A DNA stretch of 64,000 nt from assembly GCA_036874045.1 (NCBI GenBank), contig JAZBRI010000011.1, forward strand, positions 9,229,501 to 9,293,500, in the 5' to 3' direction. Positions 11,950 to 21,356 of the stretch are shown here, piece after piece. The position numbers and the translations under genes were made by a program. The notes under the pieces are model-generated. The model was not told the DNA's origin and did not search any database. It saw nothing but the letters and a program-made list of their open reading frames with translations. The stretch is from Cymodocea nodosa (Eukaryota > Streptophyta > Magnoliopsida > Alismatales > Cymodoceaceae). Numbering within the stretch: the stretch's first letter is position 1; each line of letters starts with the position of its first letter.

Positions 11950-14083
11950 TGTAAAGTATCAATTTGTGCATTTTATATATGTTAATTCATGCATGTTAAG
12001 GATTATAAGTCATCATTATATATGTTCTTATAAAGGATTACATGAAAATCATATTTTTAGACATATGCATGAATTAGGGATTAAATAGTTGATAATGTAC
12101 AAATTTATCCTTTATCAATTAAACACCTAGTCAATAGCCCTTGTATTAGACATAATTCTTATAATTCTTCAATGTATGACTTTATATACATTGTATGATT
12201 GCCAAATCACTTAAATATGATGTTAAACTAAAGAACTTTAAGTAATTCATATATGTACATGTGAAAAAGTTGTAGACCAAAACCTTCCTAATTTGGCAAC
12301 TTTCCATATATGGCAACTCATGCATGCATGTATACTATATTTGCATCATATGATTTATATTCAATGTATATGTGCATCCAACTTGGTTTTGAGTTTTATA
12401 GGTCAATAAATCATGAAATCAAGGTGGATTAAAGAGGAAAAAACGTGGGCCATTGGATGCAACTTATTGGAGCCCAAGCAACAAAAGCCTAGAGTATTTA
12501 AAGTGTTTGACCACTCAATTCTAGGCTATCTCCTCCTCTTCCAACACATTGCAGTTGGCGGTTCCAGTCATTCCAGCATCTTCATCCGGAAAGTCTCATC
12601 TTTCCCTTGATCTTGAACAAGCTCCCTTCAAGAATGGTGAGCTTTGGCGTCTTCCACTCCTCCTAGAAGACACATTCTCTTCAATTCAGACGGCCATACG
12701 TTAGGATCTCCTTGGGCGTTCATCTTGGTGGATTGGGAGGCTCGTGTGACTGATTTGGAGTGGAGCAAAAGGTTAGGATCTTCAGGGTTGAGTCATCGGA
12801 AGCATCATTCTTAGATGTGGAAGCCAAAGTTGTGGGTCTTGGAGGCAAGATCTTAAGGACGTGCACCACTCTTCTTCAAGGCAACCTTAGAAGCTTGGAC
12901 GTGCTACAGGTGGTGACAGCCCTGTGGAGCATCAATTTCAAGGACTTTGGGGAGTCATTTCTTGAAGAAACGTGGAGGATTAAAAGGTATGATGGAAAGG
13001 AGAGATCCTCATACTAGTTTTCATGTTTTACAATTTTATATGTATGAGTATAGTTTGAGTATGTGGAAGGACGAAATTCTATGCATAAATCTTTGTTTCA
13101 AATGTTCTATATTAAAGATCACATACTGTTTTGATGTTAATTGATATCAGGATTGAGTTCATATTATATGTTTAGTGTGAATGAATGTGATGATGTGAAT
13201 TGTGAAGGCAGTTTTCCGTTCTTAGATGGCCAGATTGTTAGTAGTTTTTCTTCGAATTATATCTACTTGTTCGTCATCTATAAATTCCGTTTTTTTGTTT
13301 CCTTTTGTAAGTATAATGAATGTAGAATATGTTTACAAAGTTTTAGAATATTTTAGAATGTTTTCCGAAGATTTTCAATTTTATTTTGTGAAGGTATTAG
13401 CGGTTTTGAATCTTTGTCGAGTGCTAATTTTGAGCTCGACGCCTATGCTGTGCTTGCATCTTGTATTTTGTGGAATTCAGTTCTATAAATTTTCCTTGTT
13501 AGTGTAACAGATCTACTTTCAAGGTGCGCTTATTTTGTAGCATTTCATGAAGATTTGACGAAGATATGAGTTTTGCACCTAAGGTGCGTTTTTAGAAAGT
13601 TTCCATAACCGTCTGCGCCCCTTTCTTAAATAAGATATTGCTAGCGTTTTAATTTGTGTTAATCCACGAAATCACTGCCATTTGAAAGATATTCCGAGGA
13701 TGTTTCCAACCATTATTTATTCTGGATTTTTAAACGTTCAAGTTGGAAGTTATTGGAGTTAAAAGTCGAGCATAAATTCTATGATTTCCGGATTAATACT
13801 CATTGATTTCTTTAATATCTTATCATAACTAATTGGGTTTTGGGGTAATCTTATAAATCTTAATTGTGTTACGAAATTTGTATATTAATATTAAGTAATT
13901 ATGAATTAGTTTAATGTGGATATTTAATCGAATAATTATTTTAATAAAATTATTTAAGACAAACTCCTTGTGGATTCGACCCATACTTGCACATGCTTAT
14001 TACAATGGGCACCGTGCGCTTGCAGTTATAAATGTAAAATTTGCACTTTTGTCATTAATTTAACAACACATAAAAGCGTTACA
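11950..14083 (+). repeat. 3' LTR of the LARD-like element
   Basis: Direct repeat of 6790-8927, ending GCGTTACA and followed by the CCTAA duplication. Sampled differences are single-base, for example near 12020, 12100, 12237 and 12251. A few small indels occur around 12890-12960. Confidence 0.93.
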
Positions 14084-14095
14084 CCTAACAAAATG

Positions 14096-15781
14096 GCTAT
14101 AGCCAAGGCACATATTCTGTATGATGCCATAAAGAAAAAGTAGGCTGAAGAAAAGTTGAAGGCCTAGTATAAAATTAAAGTAGAACAACATCAAGAAGCA
14201 GCTAGATCAATGGTTGCAAGAGAAACTAAAGTTGGTCCTTTAAGACTAGTAATTATAGAAATAGTAAAATAGGAAGAGCTAGTATATGTGGCTCGAGGGC
14301 TTGTAGAGCCCAGTTTTGTAGACTTAATCTCAGAGGAGGAAGAGGAAGAGGAAGATCAGGCACAATTATTGAGAAAAAGGAAAGGAAAAGAGATAATGCC
14401 TAAAGCTCAAGTAGAAATTAAACTTGAGCCTATAATATCAATAGGGCCTAAAGAGCCCATTTTTGTTAATCTACTATCCCAATCTGAGGAGGAGCAAGAG
14501 TAGTAGCAACAAGAGCAAAGAGGAAAAGGAAAACAAGCTGAAATTAGGCTGCAGCCTGTACAAATAAAAGAAACAGTTAGGGTAGAATATACTATTCCCA
14601 TGACTCCATCCCAATCTTCCACATAATCAGAAAGAACAGTGACATTGCAAATTGGTAGTCAAGAGGAAGAAGAAACAAAAGAAGCTAAACAAAAACATAT
14701 GGAACAAAAAAGAAATGACTTGATAGATTCTACTGAAGAGGGAGAGACTCTTTAGCAAATTTTTGAGAGAATACAAGAAAGAAGAGTGGAGAGTTCTGTC
14801 AGCTCTCCACCATAGACAGAAAGAGGAACAAAAGTGTAGGAATCTCCGGATCATTTCCAACGAACACAAGTTCAGCATTTTGAGGAAGGAATTCAAGAAC
14901 AAACCCCCCTAGAGCAACAAATCCAAATTCCTGATCCGTTTGAAGCTACTATTCTAAATGAAGTATATTTTTGGAGTTAGGAAGTATACAACAAATATCA
15001 AGAGATAAAGGGGTATGATATTATTTATAGTAGGCTAGTAAATTAGACTGGAATGAAGGAAATTAAAGAATTATTAGAATTCCAAGGCCTACTGAAATTT
15101 ATTTTTTAGCAGAAAGCGCATGTAGTATATGAAAATTTAGTACCCTGCTTTTGTGCAAACTTGAGAGAGAAAGAAGGAAGTTTAATTTCCAACGTGGAGC
15201 AAGTTGATGTACTGATAACACCAAAGCTTCTCCACAATATTTTTGGATTAAGGAATGAAGGAATAGAAATTCTAGAGAGCACAACTGTAGTCGAGTGGAC
15301 AGAATAGGAAATAAAAGATTGTTTAGCTATCAATTCTGGTGTGCCACTATTAAATAGATTGAAGTACTTAAATGGTAAAGCACAAATGGTAGCTAACATT
15401 TTAATTAAAAATGTCTACCAACGACAAGGCCACGACATTGAACTTAGTCAATTTGTCAAGTGGGTCACATATGTAATTATGAACAGAATTCAAGTTAATT
15501 GGTACAAAGTTTTTATCTCAAAAATGAGAGCATTAAAAAAGAAATTATATTATGGAGATTTGATTCCACTATTGATGGTGGATAGTATTGATTTTACGAA
15601 ATGAACATCTAAAAGGATAAGATCAAGAATCATTTCAGTGAAAGAATATAGAAATTATGCTATTGCTAAGATTGCTATACCTTCTGGAGGCATTACAGGA
15701 GTTGTTGAACATATAAATCAATTAGAACAACAATAATAAAAACTCTAGAAGGAAGTAGATGAACTTAGGAAGAAAGATTAA
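14096..15781 (+). pseudogene. ORFx of copy L, C-terminal part (putative plant transposon protein domain)
   Basis: Continues ORFx in one frame after the nested insertions, giving a protein of about 735 residues overall. A Glu-rich, low-complexity middle (VDLISEEEEEEEDQ, 14320-14370) is followed by a Gln-rich linker. The C-terminal globular part contains LLHNIFGLRNEGIEI, LNRLKYLNGKAQMV and VMNRIQVNWYKVFISKM-like sequence (about 15220-15560), the pattern of the 'putative plant transposon protein' family carried by Athila-type elements. No catalytic site is known for it. A short Gln/Leu helix precedes the stop at 15779. Many in-frame TAG codons stand where Gln is expected (for example near 14141, 14165, 14270). 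A clear homologue sits at 48037-50624 in a copia element. Confidence 0.72.
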
Positions 15782-16652
15782 AATGTATTGTTCATCTACT
15801 TGTATTGAAAATTTCTGATTGCTTATATTGTAAATGATATATATATATTAATGTTTGAACATCAATTTATTTCTGAAATTGTGTGATTGCAAATGAATGA
15901 TTTAATTGAGAACTGTATTGAACGAAAATATTATATATGTATCAGTTTAAAGCTTTGCAAGACTGTGTTAAAAGTTTTACAATTTTATTAATGACATGGT
16001 TAAATGCACGATGATTGGATAATGTCTAAATATATCTGCATACTAAAAAGTAAAATGTAAATTCTTCATAACAGGAAATGAACTGTAAGTTAAATATGCA
16101 TATAATGTTCAAATTTAAAAGACTTTAAATTAGAACACTGCATTAATGAAATGTATTTAACTTTATTTAAGTTGACAAAATGTAGAGAAAAAAAAAATAT
16201 AAAAGTTAATATGAGGAGTAAGTTTTAGAAAAATTTGCTAAGTGTTAACTCAATGAAGTTAGTCCGTTGAGTTAACCTTAACTCCACGAGGTTAATAATA
16301 AAATATAAGGTCACTCCGTTGAGTTATTTGTAACTCAACAAAGTTAGTCCGTGGAGTTAGCAAGTGGGCAATGAAGTTAGTCTATTGAGTTAGCTGTAAC
16401 TCAACGAGATTAGTTTGTTGAGTTAGAAACAGTAACCAAGGCTAGTTCGTTGAGTTACAGATAACTCAACGAGGTTAGTTTGTGAATTAAGCTGAATGGT
16501 TATTCTTTTAGCCACAAACGAAACTTCATGGGTTTAGTAGTTACTGAAATTTAAAAATTATAAGTGGAACACGTATCCATAAAAATAGGAACCATACTAC
16601 ACGTTACAAGACACGTTCTTACAACAAGATTCATTTACCTTATGGTCATGCA
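15782..16652. repeat. ORFx-gag spacer of copy L with dense CAACG hairpins
   Basis: The first part (15782-16240) is AT-rich with no visible gene. From 16247 to 16480, at least eight arms of the TAACTCAACG and CGTTGAGTTA type alternate in orientation (including ACTCCACG variants) and can form several short stem-loops. Part of this block is conserved in copy M at 40262-40350. From 16590 onward the sequence is well conserved with copy M up to the TATA box. Confidence 0.7.
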
Positions 16653-16662
16653 TTATAAATAT
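16653..16662 (+). promoter_or_regulatory. Candidate TATA box upstream of gag, copy L
   Basis: TTATAAATAT lies in the context GCATTATAAATATAGAACAG, about 180 bases before the gag ATG. Copy M has the same context at 40520-40529. An internal promoter for gag would make sense given that gag lies downstream of pol here. Promoter activity is inferred. Confidence 0.5.
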
Positions 16663-16839
16663 AGAACAGAATGCTATTTACGAGTTACCAGCACTTAAGG
16701 AAAGAAAAGAAAATTCGTTAGGGAACTAGAAGGAGAAGTAGCTGATTCGACTTCATCTGTCAACAACTATTTACTGAGAACAAAGCTTTAGATTGATATG
16801 TAATTAATCTTCTACTATTTTACTTTATGTTAAGAGTTT

Positions 16840-18243
16840 ATGAGCACATGGACTCATTCTCCTAGCACTAAACGATTAGTAAGAACACCTACACAGGATT
16901 ATTCAACACAGAAGTGTACTGAAATATTTTCTAAATTGGACTTTAACGAAATCCTTAGGGTTGTAGCTAACATTTCTTTAAAAGAGAACGAAGATATGGG
17001 TGCTCTAGTAGAAAAACCATTAGGGGAAATTCTGTGTCCTGAATTAGTTGATGAACCTTCATGTATTTGATTGCTAAACTTTGAGGGAGATAGGTTTGAA
17101 TTGAAATCTAATTATATTAGTCAATTGCCACATTTTCATGGATTAGAAAGAGAGGATGCCTATTATCTCCTTAAAGAATTTAATGAAGTTTGTCAAATGA
17201 TGAAAATGCCGAACATGAGTATTGATGCTATTAAACTTAGATATATCCCTTTTGCTTTAAAAGACACAGCTAAGAGATGGTTATATACTCTATCGCTTGA
17301 TTCAATTTTTGCATGGACTAAATTTTATTCTGTTTTTCTAGAAAAATATTATCCAACTCATCAAACAATTAAAAAGAAAAAGGAAATATTAATGTGTAGC
17401 CAAAAATAGGGAGAATCATTCTAGAAATATTTTGAAAAATTTAAAGATTTACTAACTCAATGTCCATATCATGCAATGTGTAAAGCACAATTAATAGGTA
17501 TAATTTATGAAGGCATAGATGTTTCAACGAAATCTTTATTAGAATCTATTTATCAAAATGGATTTTTAAAATTGTGTAGTAAAGAAGCATGGGCATACTT
17601 AAAAAACTTTGCAAAAAGAACTACTTAGTGGGAAAACTTGGCTGAAGCTATTACAGATAAAAGAATATTGTCAAGGGAAATGCATGAAATAGATTCAAGT
17701 TCTATGCTTGAAGTTAAATTAACTGAGTTAACAAAGAAAATTGAGGATTTATCATTAAATCAAAAGCTAGCAGAAAAGAATGCAAATATTAATGACTTAG
17801 ATATTATTTATGCTAGAAACCAGAAAGATAACTTTGGAAATTCTTATAATCCTAATTGGAGAAATCACCCGAACCTATCTTGGAGAAATAACAATTTCCA
17901 AGGAGGAGAAAATATAAATGACAAAAATATAAGTTATGAAGCATTAATTGAACAAGAATCTAGAATAGAGAAGTTAGAAAAGATAATTCAACAATTAAAC
18001 AATCGTGTAGACCATGTATTTGGAAATGCTACCATTCAGAATTAAAATATGAATAGAAATATACCCCCTAGACAGAAGGAATCAATAGAAGTTAGACCTA
18101 CTAGAAGATTATCAATACAAGCAATGCCTAACCTTGTCAATAGAACTGTTAATGAAATTGATACCTCCTATGGGAGGGAAGTTGAATGTAGTAGTATAAC
18201 TGAAGCAACTATGTATAATATAGTAAGTAGGAAAAATATATAA
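16840..18243 (+). pseudogene. gag: gag of copy L (capsid/nucleocapsid-like, downstream of pol)
   Basis: A single frame of about 467 codons. It starts MSTWTHSP at 16840 and ends with TAA at 18241. The capsid core reads ISQLPHFHGLEREDAYYLL, then AIKLRYIPFALKDTAKRWLY and a helix with FYSVFLEKYYPTHQT: the retrotransposon gag fold typical of Athila. Further on come FGNSYNPNWRNHPNLSWRNN (about 17834-17890), an Athila signature, and a coiled coil (ESRIEKLEKIIQQLNNRVD). Gag would form the virus-like particle in the cytoplasm. Stops at 17068 (TGA for Arg), 17407, about 17428, about 17626 and 18043 fall mostly at Gln codons. No frameshift is needed. The odd point is position: canonical elements have gag 5' of pol, here it lies 3' of pol and ORFx. 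Confidence 0.88.
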
Positions 18244-18251
18244 AAAAAAAT

Positions 18252-18395
18252 GTAAGTTTAATTATAGTTAGTAGTATCGTAGAGTTATTACTTAACTCAA
18301 CGAACTAAGTTCATTGAGTTATGACCTAACTCCACGAGGGTAGGTAAGTAGCTATGTTAATTTTATCTCTATTAAATTTTGTTTATGTTATATAG
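18252..18395 (+). other. Candidate intron between gag and F-box gene, copy L
   Basis: GTAAGT at 18252 is a consensus plant splice donor. TTTGTTTATGTTATATAG ending at 18395 is an acceptor-like site, 11 bases before the F-box ATG. The 144-base interval contains one TAACTCAACG hairpin (18290-18340). Copy M (42123-42265) and copy R (minus, 46121-45977) keep the same donor with near-identical length, and both have a better acceptor, ATACAG. Splicing is inferred. Confidence 0.5.
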
Positions 18396-18406
18396 AATCA
18401 CAATAG

Positions 18407-19547
18407 ATGGAATTGATGAAATTACCATTGGATGCACTCCGAGAAGTACTAAGTCACTTATTAGCTAAAGATCTATGCAGATTGTGTTGTGTGTCAAAGG
18501 AAATTAAAGAATGTGTAAAAGAAAAATATTTTCATGGATTACGAGTTGCAAAGATGACTAATATTAGAGATGGATTTTTATGGAAGTCATTTAATTGTAG
18601 TTCAATCAGCTATGAATATCTGAATATGAAAGAAACTATTGGAATTCCACCAAATACATTAGAAGTAATAGATCATATTATGGGAATAGATGAAGGATTG
18701 ATTGTTTATAGAACCAAACCAAGGTATGCAATTCTGTTACCCGATATTTTGATTAGAAATCCTATTACTAGAGAAGAATGGAATATAGGAAGGCCTAATA
18801 GATTTGAAGTACCAACTAAAAATTGTGGGTTACGTTAACATTTTCTAATAAAAATTTGACCATTCCTGAAAAATTGTATTACTAGAGACCAGTTGGAAAT
18901 TGGGATGATGATTTATGCTTAAGTGTGTATAATTTTCTAACTAGATCTTAGACTAAAAATACTATGATATATCTAGGACATAAAGCATTAATTAACAACA
19001 TACATGTCACACTTGATGGATATATATATATCTAATTACTGATATATTAGTTGCATTTAGATCTGATTTATACATAGTAAGCATAGATAGTTATAATGAT
19101 GACTTTATAGAAATATTGCCTGTACCTAGTAATATAACTGAACCACCATCTACAGAACATGATAAAATTCAATTAGGAGTATGGTATAATGAACATGATG
19201 ATCCTACTTTATGTTTGATAAGATGGTGGGATGAATTGATGAAATTTCAAATATGGATTATGAAAGACCTAAATGAATGGAAGTGGGAAGAGGAATATAT
19301 TGAAATATATGTAGAAATAGAAACAACTACATTATCTTGGAATAGAAAAGGATCCCTTTCTGCATTTCAATTTATTAATGGTAATATACTTATATTTAGT
19401 ATTGATAACATACTGCAAGTTTACAAGTTAGAAAAGAGAGCAAACTGCATTAAAACAGAATTAATAGTAAGAAGAATTATGCCTAAAAAGTTTGCTTAGA
19501 CTGACACATTTATTTCATTTGTCACTACTTTTCAATCATATTCTTAA
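18407..19547 (+). pseudogene. Retrotransposon-borne F-box protein gene, copy L
   Basis: Starts MELMKLPLDALREVLSHL, then KDLCRLCCVSKEIKECV: the N-terminal F-box (residues about 5-42), the Skp1-binding part of SCF ubiquitin ligases. The region after it resembles plant F-box-associated domains (GFLWKSF, then ILIRNPITREEWNIGRP, then LCLIRWWDELMKFQIWIMKD, then ILQVYKLEK). A one-base loss near 18833 shifts the frame, so the first part stops at 18838 and the rest reads in another frame from about 18840. A TAG at 19497 replaces a Trp retained in copy R, and the natural end is TAA at 19545. The full protein would be about 378 residues, usual for this class. It sits in the env-like position in all three copies. 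Its substrate cannot be read from the sequence. Confidence 0.82.
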
Positions 19548-21356
19548 ACTATGATTTTGTACTTTTAATGTTGTGTGTATTCTGTATTTATTTTTATAAA
19601 AAAAAAGAACAAAACAAACAAAATATCAATCCAATTTGTTGGTATCTATTCTGGGAAACCAATTGGCTTACTTGTGAGCCACCAAAGGCATATAAGCCTA
19701 GGTTCCACACAAGGCACTGATTTAACAATTTATGTTTTGTTGTTAAGTTGTTATTTTGTTATATATTATGCTTTTATGTGTGATTGAAAAGTTTTTCAAA
19801 ATCAAAAGTCAAATGATATTGAAGGAGATACAAAGAACAATGTATGTAATTGATTATTTATCTTGAATTTACTTTCAAACTCAGTTCATGGAGTTATTCA
19901 TTAACTCAATGAATTAAGTTTGTTGAGTTAGGTGCTAAGTCAACGAAACAATATTCATGCCTACTAATATTTTCTGTATTTACTGTAAAATCTTTTACAT
20001 TGAGAACAATGCAAAATGTAGGTATGGGAGGAGGTAATTAGATTAAATCCACGTAATCTTCTTAATTAGAGGAATTTGAATGGTGCTGCAAATTTCTACT
20101 GAAACTGAAATTTTTTTTATGAATTTGCTGTAACTAACTAGAATTTCCTATAACTATCTAATAATTGAAACTGTAAAAAAAAAAAACATTGTAACTGCTT
20201 GAATGTTATATTTAGAATCTTATACAAGATGCTACAAATTTTACTATTAATACAAATTTGGATATAGTATCTTATGTTTTTGCTGAATTTTACGAGTTTA
20301 ACAGTTTCATGATTTTAAAAAGAAATCAAAATGCTTAACTAAAATTTAGTAAATGATCTGAAATCCTGAAAGAATAGAAATGTTGATTTTTTGGATTAAA
20401 TGAGATGCATATGATCAAGGATACATTTAATTTGATTGATTAAACTTGTAGAATGATTTATGTGTAAATCTTATTAAACTATAGAAAAAGTATGAGCTTA
20501 TTGATATGGATTCATGTTTTCAGTAAATTATAGAAGCAGGATTATATGAGATTTGTGTTTTATTACATCTGTATTAATGAAATACGTATATATACTATGT
20601 TGAGAAAGAAAAAGAAAAGAAAAGAGAAAAACTTTGAGAGTTTATTGATTTGTTTGATAACGAGACTTTTGTACTTGAGTAGATAGGTATGTAAGGATTG
20701 TTGACCTGAAAAAAGACTTTTTAAATCTGGCAACCTAAGATTCTAATCAAATATGGGATTATTGACTGAAAGCTCGATACATGGGTACACTAGAAAACTC
20801 TTGTATAATTCAAGCTTTTCAAATTAACTTTTAAAGTACAAATATGTATATACTGTTTTGAAAAGATAAAAGTGTTTTGTGAAATATAGATATCTTTTGA
20901 ATCGAGTATATTTTCTATTATCTAAGATTATTGAAGTATGAATTTAGATTAGACTTTTGAAGTTGTTTATTTGAGATACAATTCATTATTCTTCTTGTTT
21001 TAATCATATTGAGTTGGATTGTGTTCTAATTCGTATGTACTTGAAATTTATTCTGGAAATCATATTGGAAAATTTAGGATAATAGATGTTGAAAAGAAAA
21101 ATGATAATATAATTACCACCTATGTGATTCTAATATATTTTGTATGTAATTTACATATGTTTAAATATATTTGCAGATTGAAGAGGAGAAAACAATGTTA
21201 AAATAGATTATTGAAAAATACAAAATATCTTTACATTAATCTAATCTATGTATTCTAAAGAAAAAATCAAGAATTAATTCTAGCACTTTAGAAAGTCCAA
21301 CTAGTTAGATCTTAGTAGTTTGCTAAGGGACTAGAAAAATTTAAGTATGGGGGAAG
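19548..21356 (+). other. 3' noncoding region and polypurine tract of copy L
   Basis: No gene is visible. It holds a TAACTCAACG hairpin at 19880-19945, a conserved block at 19985-20035 (TTTTACATTGAGAACAATGC, then TAGGTATGGGAGGAGG) typical of Athila-like elements, and a final purine tract TTTAAGTATGGGGGAAG ending at 21356. The last is the plus-strand primer at the LTR boundary. Segments such as GTAAGGATTGTTGACCTG near 20690 recur on the minus strand in copy R (about 43790-43880). A GAGAAAGAAAAAGAAAAG run lies near 20603. Confidence 0.75.

Larger units (their letters stand above)
6790..14083 (+). mobile_element. Complete non-coding LTR element (LARD-like, Athila-type signals), target duplication CCTAA
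   Basis: Two long direct repeats (6790-8927 and 11950-14083, about 2.1 kb each) begin TGTAAAGTATC, end GCGTTACA and are flanked by CCTAA (6785-6789, 14084-14088). After the first LTR comes a primer site complementary to tRNA-Asp. Before the second is a purine tract ending TATGGGGGTG. The 3.0 kb between them has no gag or pol ORF on either strand. This is the layout of a LARD (large retrotransposon derivative), which must borrow proteins. Shared features with the Athila-like family (tRNA-Asp primer site, CATTGGGGACAATGC block, TAACTCAACG hairpins, a GTGGATTCGACCC-type LTR end) point to that family as helper. The LTRs differ by only about 1-2% in stretches compared by eye, so it is among the younger insertions here. 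Confidence 0.93.
5572..14090 (-). mobile_element. Solo LTR of copia family B, target duplication AAATG, itself split by an inserted element
   Basis: LTR sequence occupies 5572-6789 and resumes for only its last two bases at 14089-14090. It is about 1220 bases without the insert. On the minus strand it starts TGTTAGGAATTTTG and ends GATCCTACA-like, matching the LTRs at 46575-47765 and 54090-55115. AAATG flanks it at 5567-5571 and 14091-14095. Joining the two AAATG sites brings the ORFx halves back into one frame, which confirms the insertion. Internal motifs include pairs of AACTCGAA and TTCGAGTT and CACGTG boxes near 6368 and 6500. Confidence 0.9.

Noticed and set aside
12760-13507. Overlapping ORFs of 65-93 codons in the 3' LTR, with near-identical partners at 7792-8352
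   Set aside because: They recur because the LTR is duplicated. They overlap each other in different frames, have no motif and no start context, so I treat them as chance ORFs in LTR sequence.
16247-16480. Regularly spaced short repeats considered as a CRISPR array
   Set aside because: Repeats alternate in orientation, vary in length and spacing, have no uniform spacers, and lie in a plant retrotransposon.
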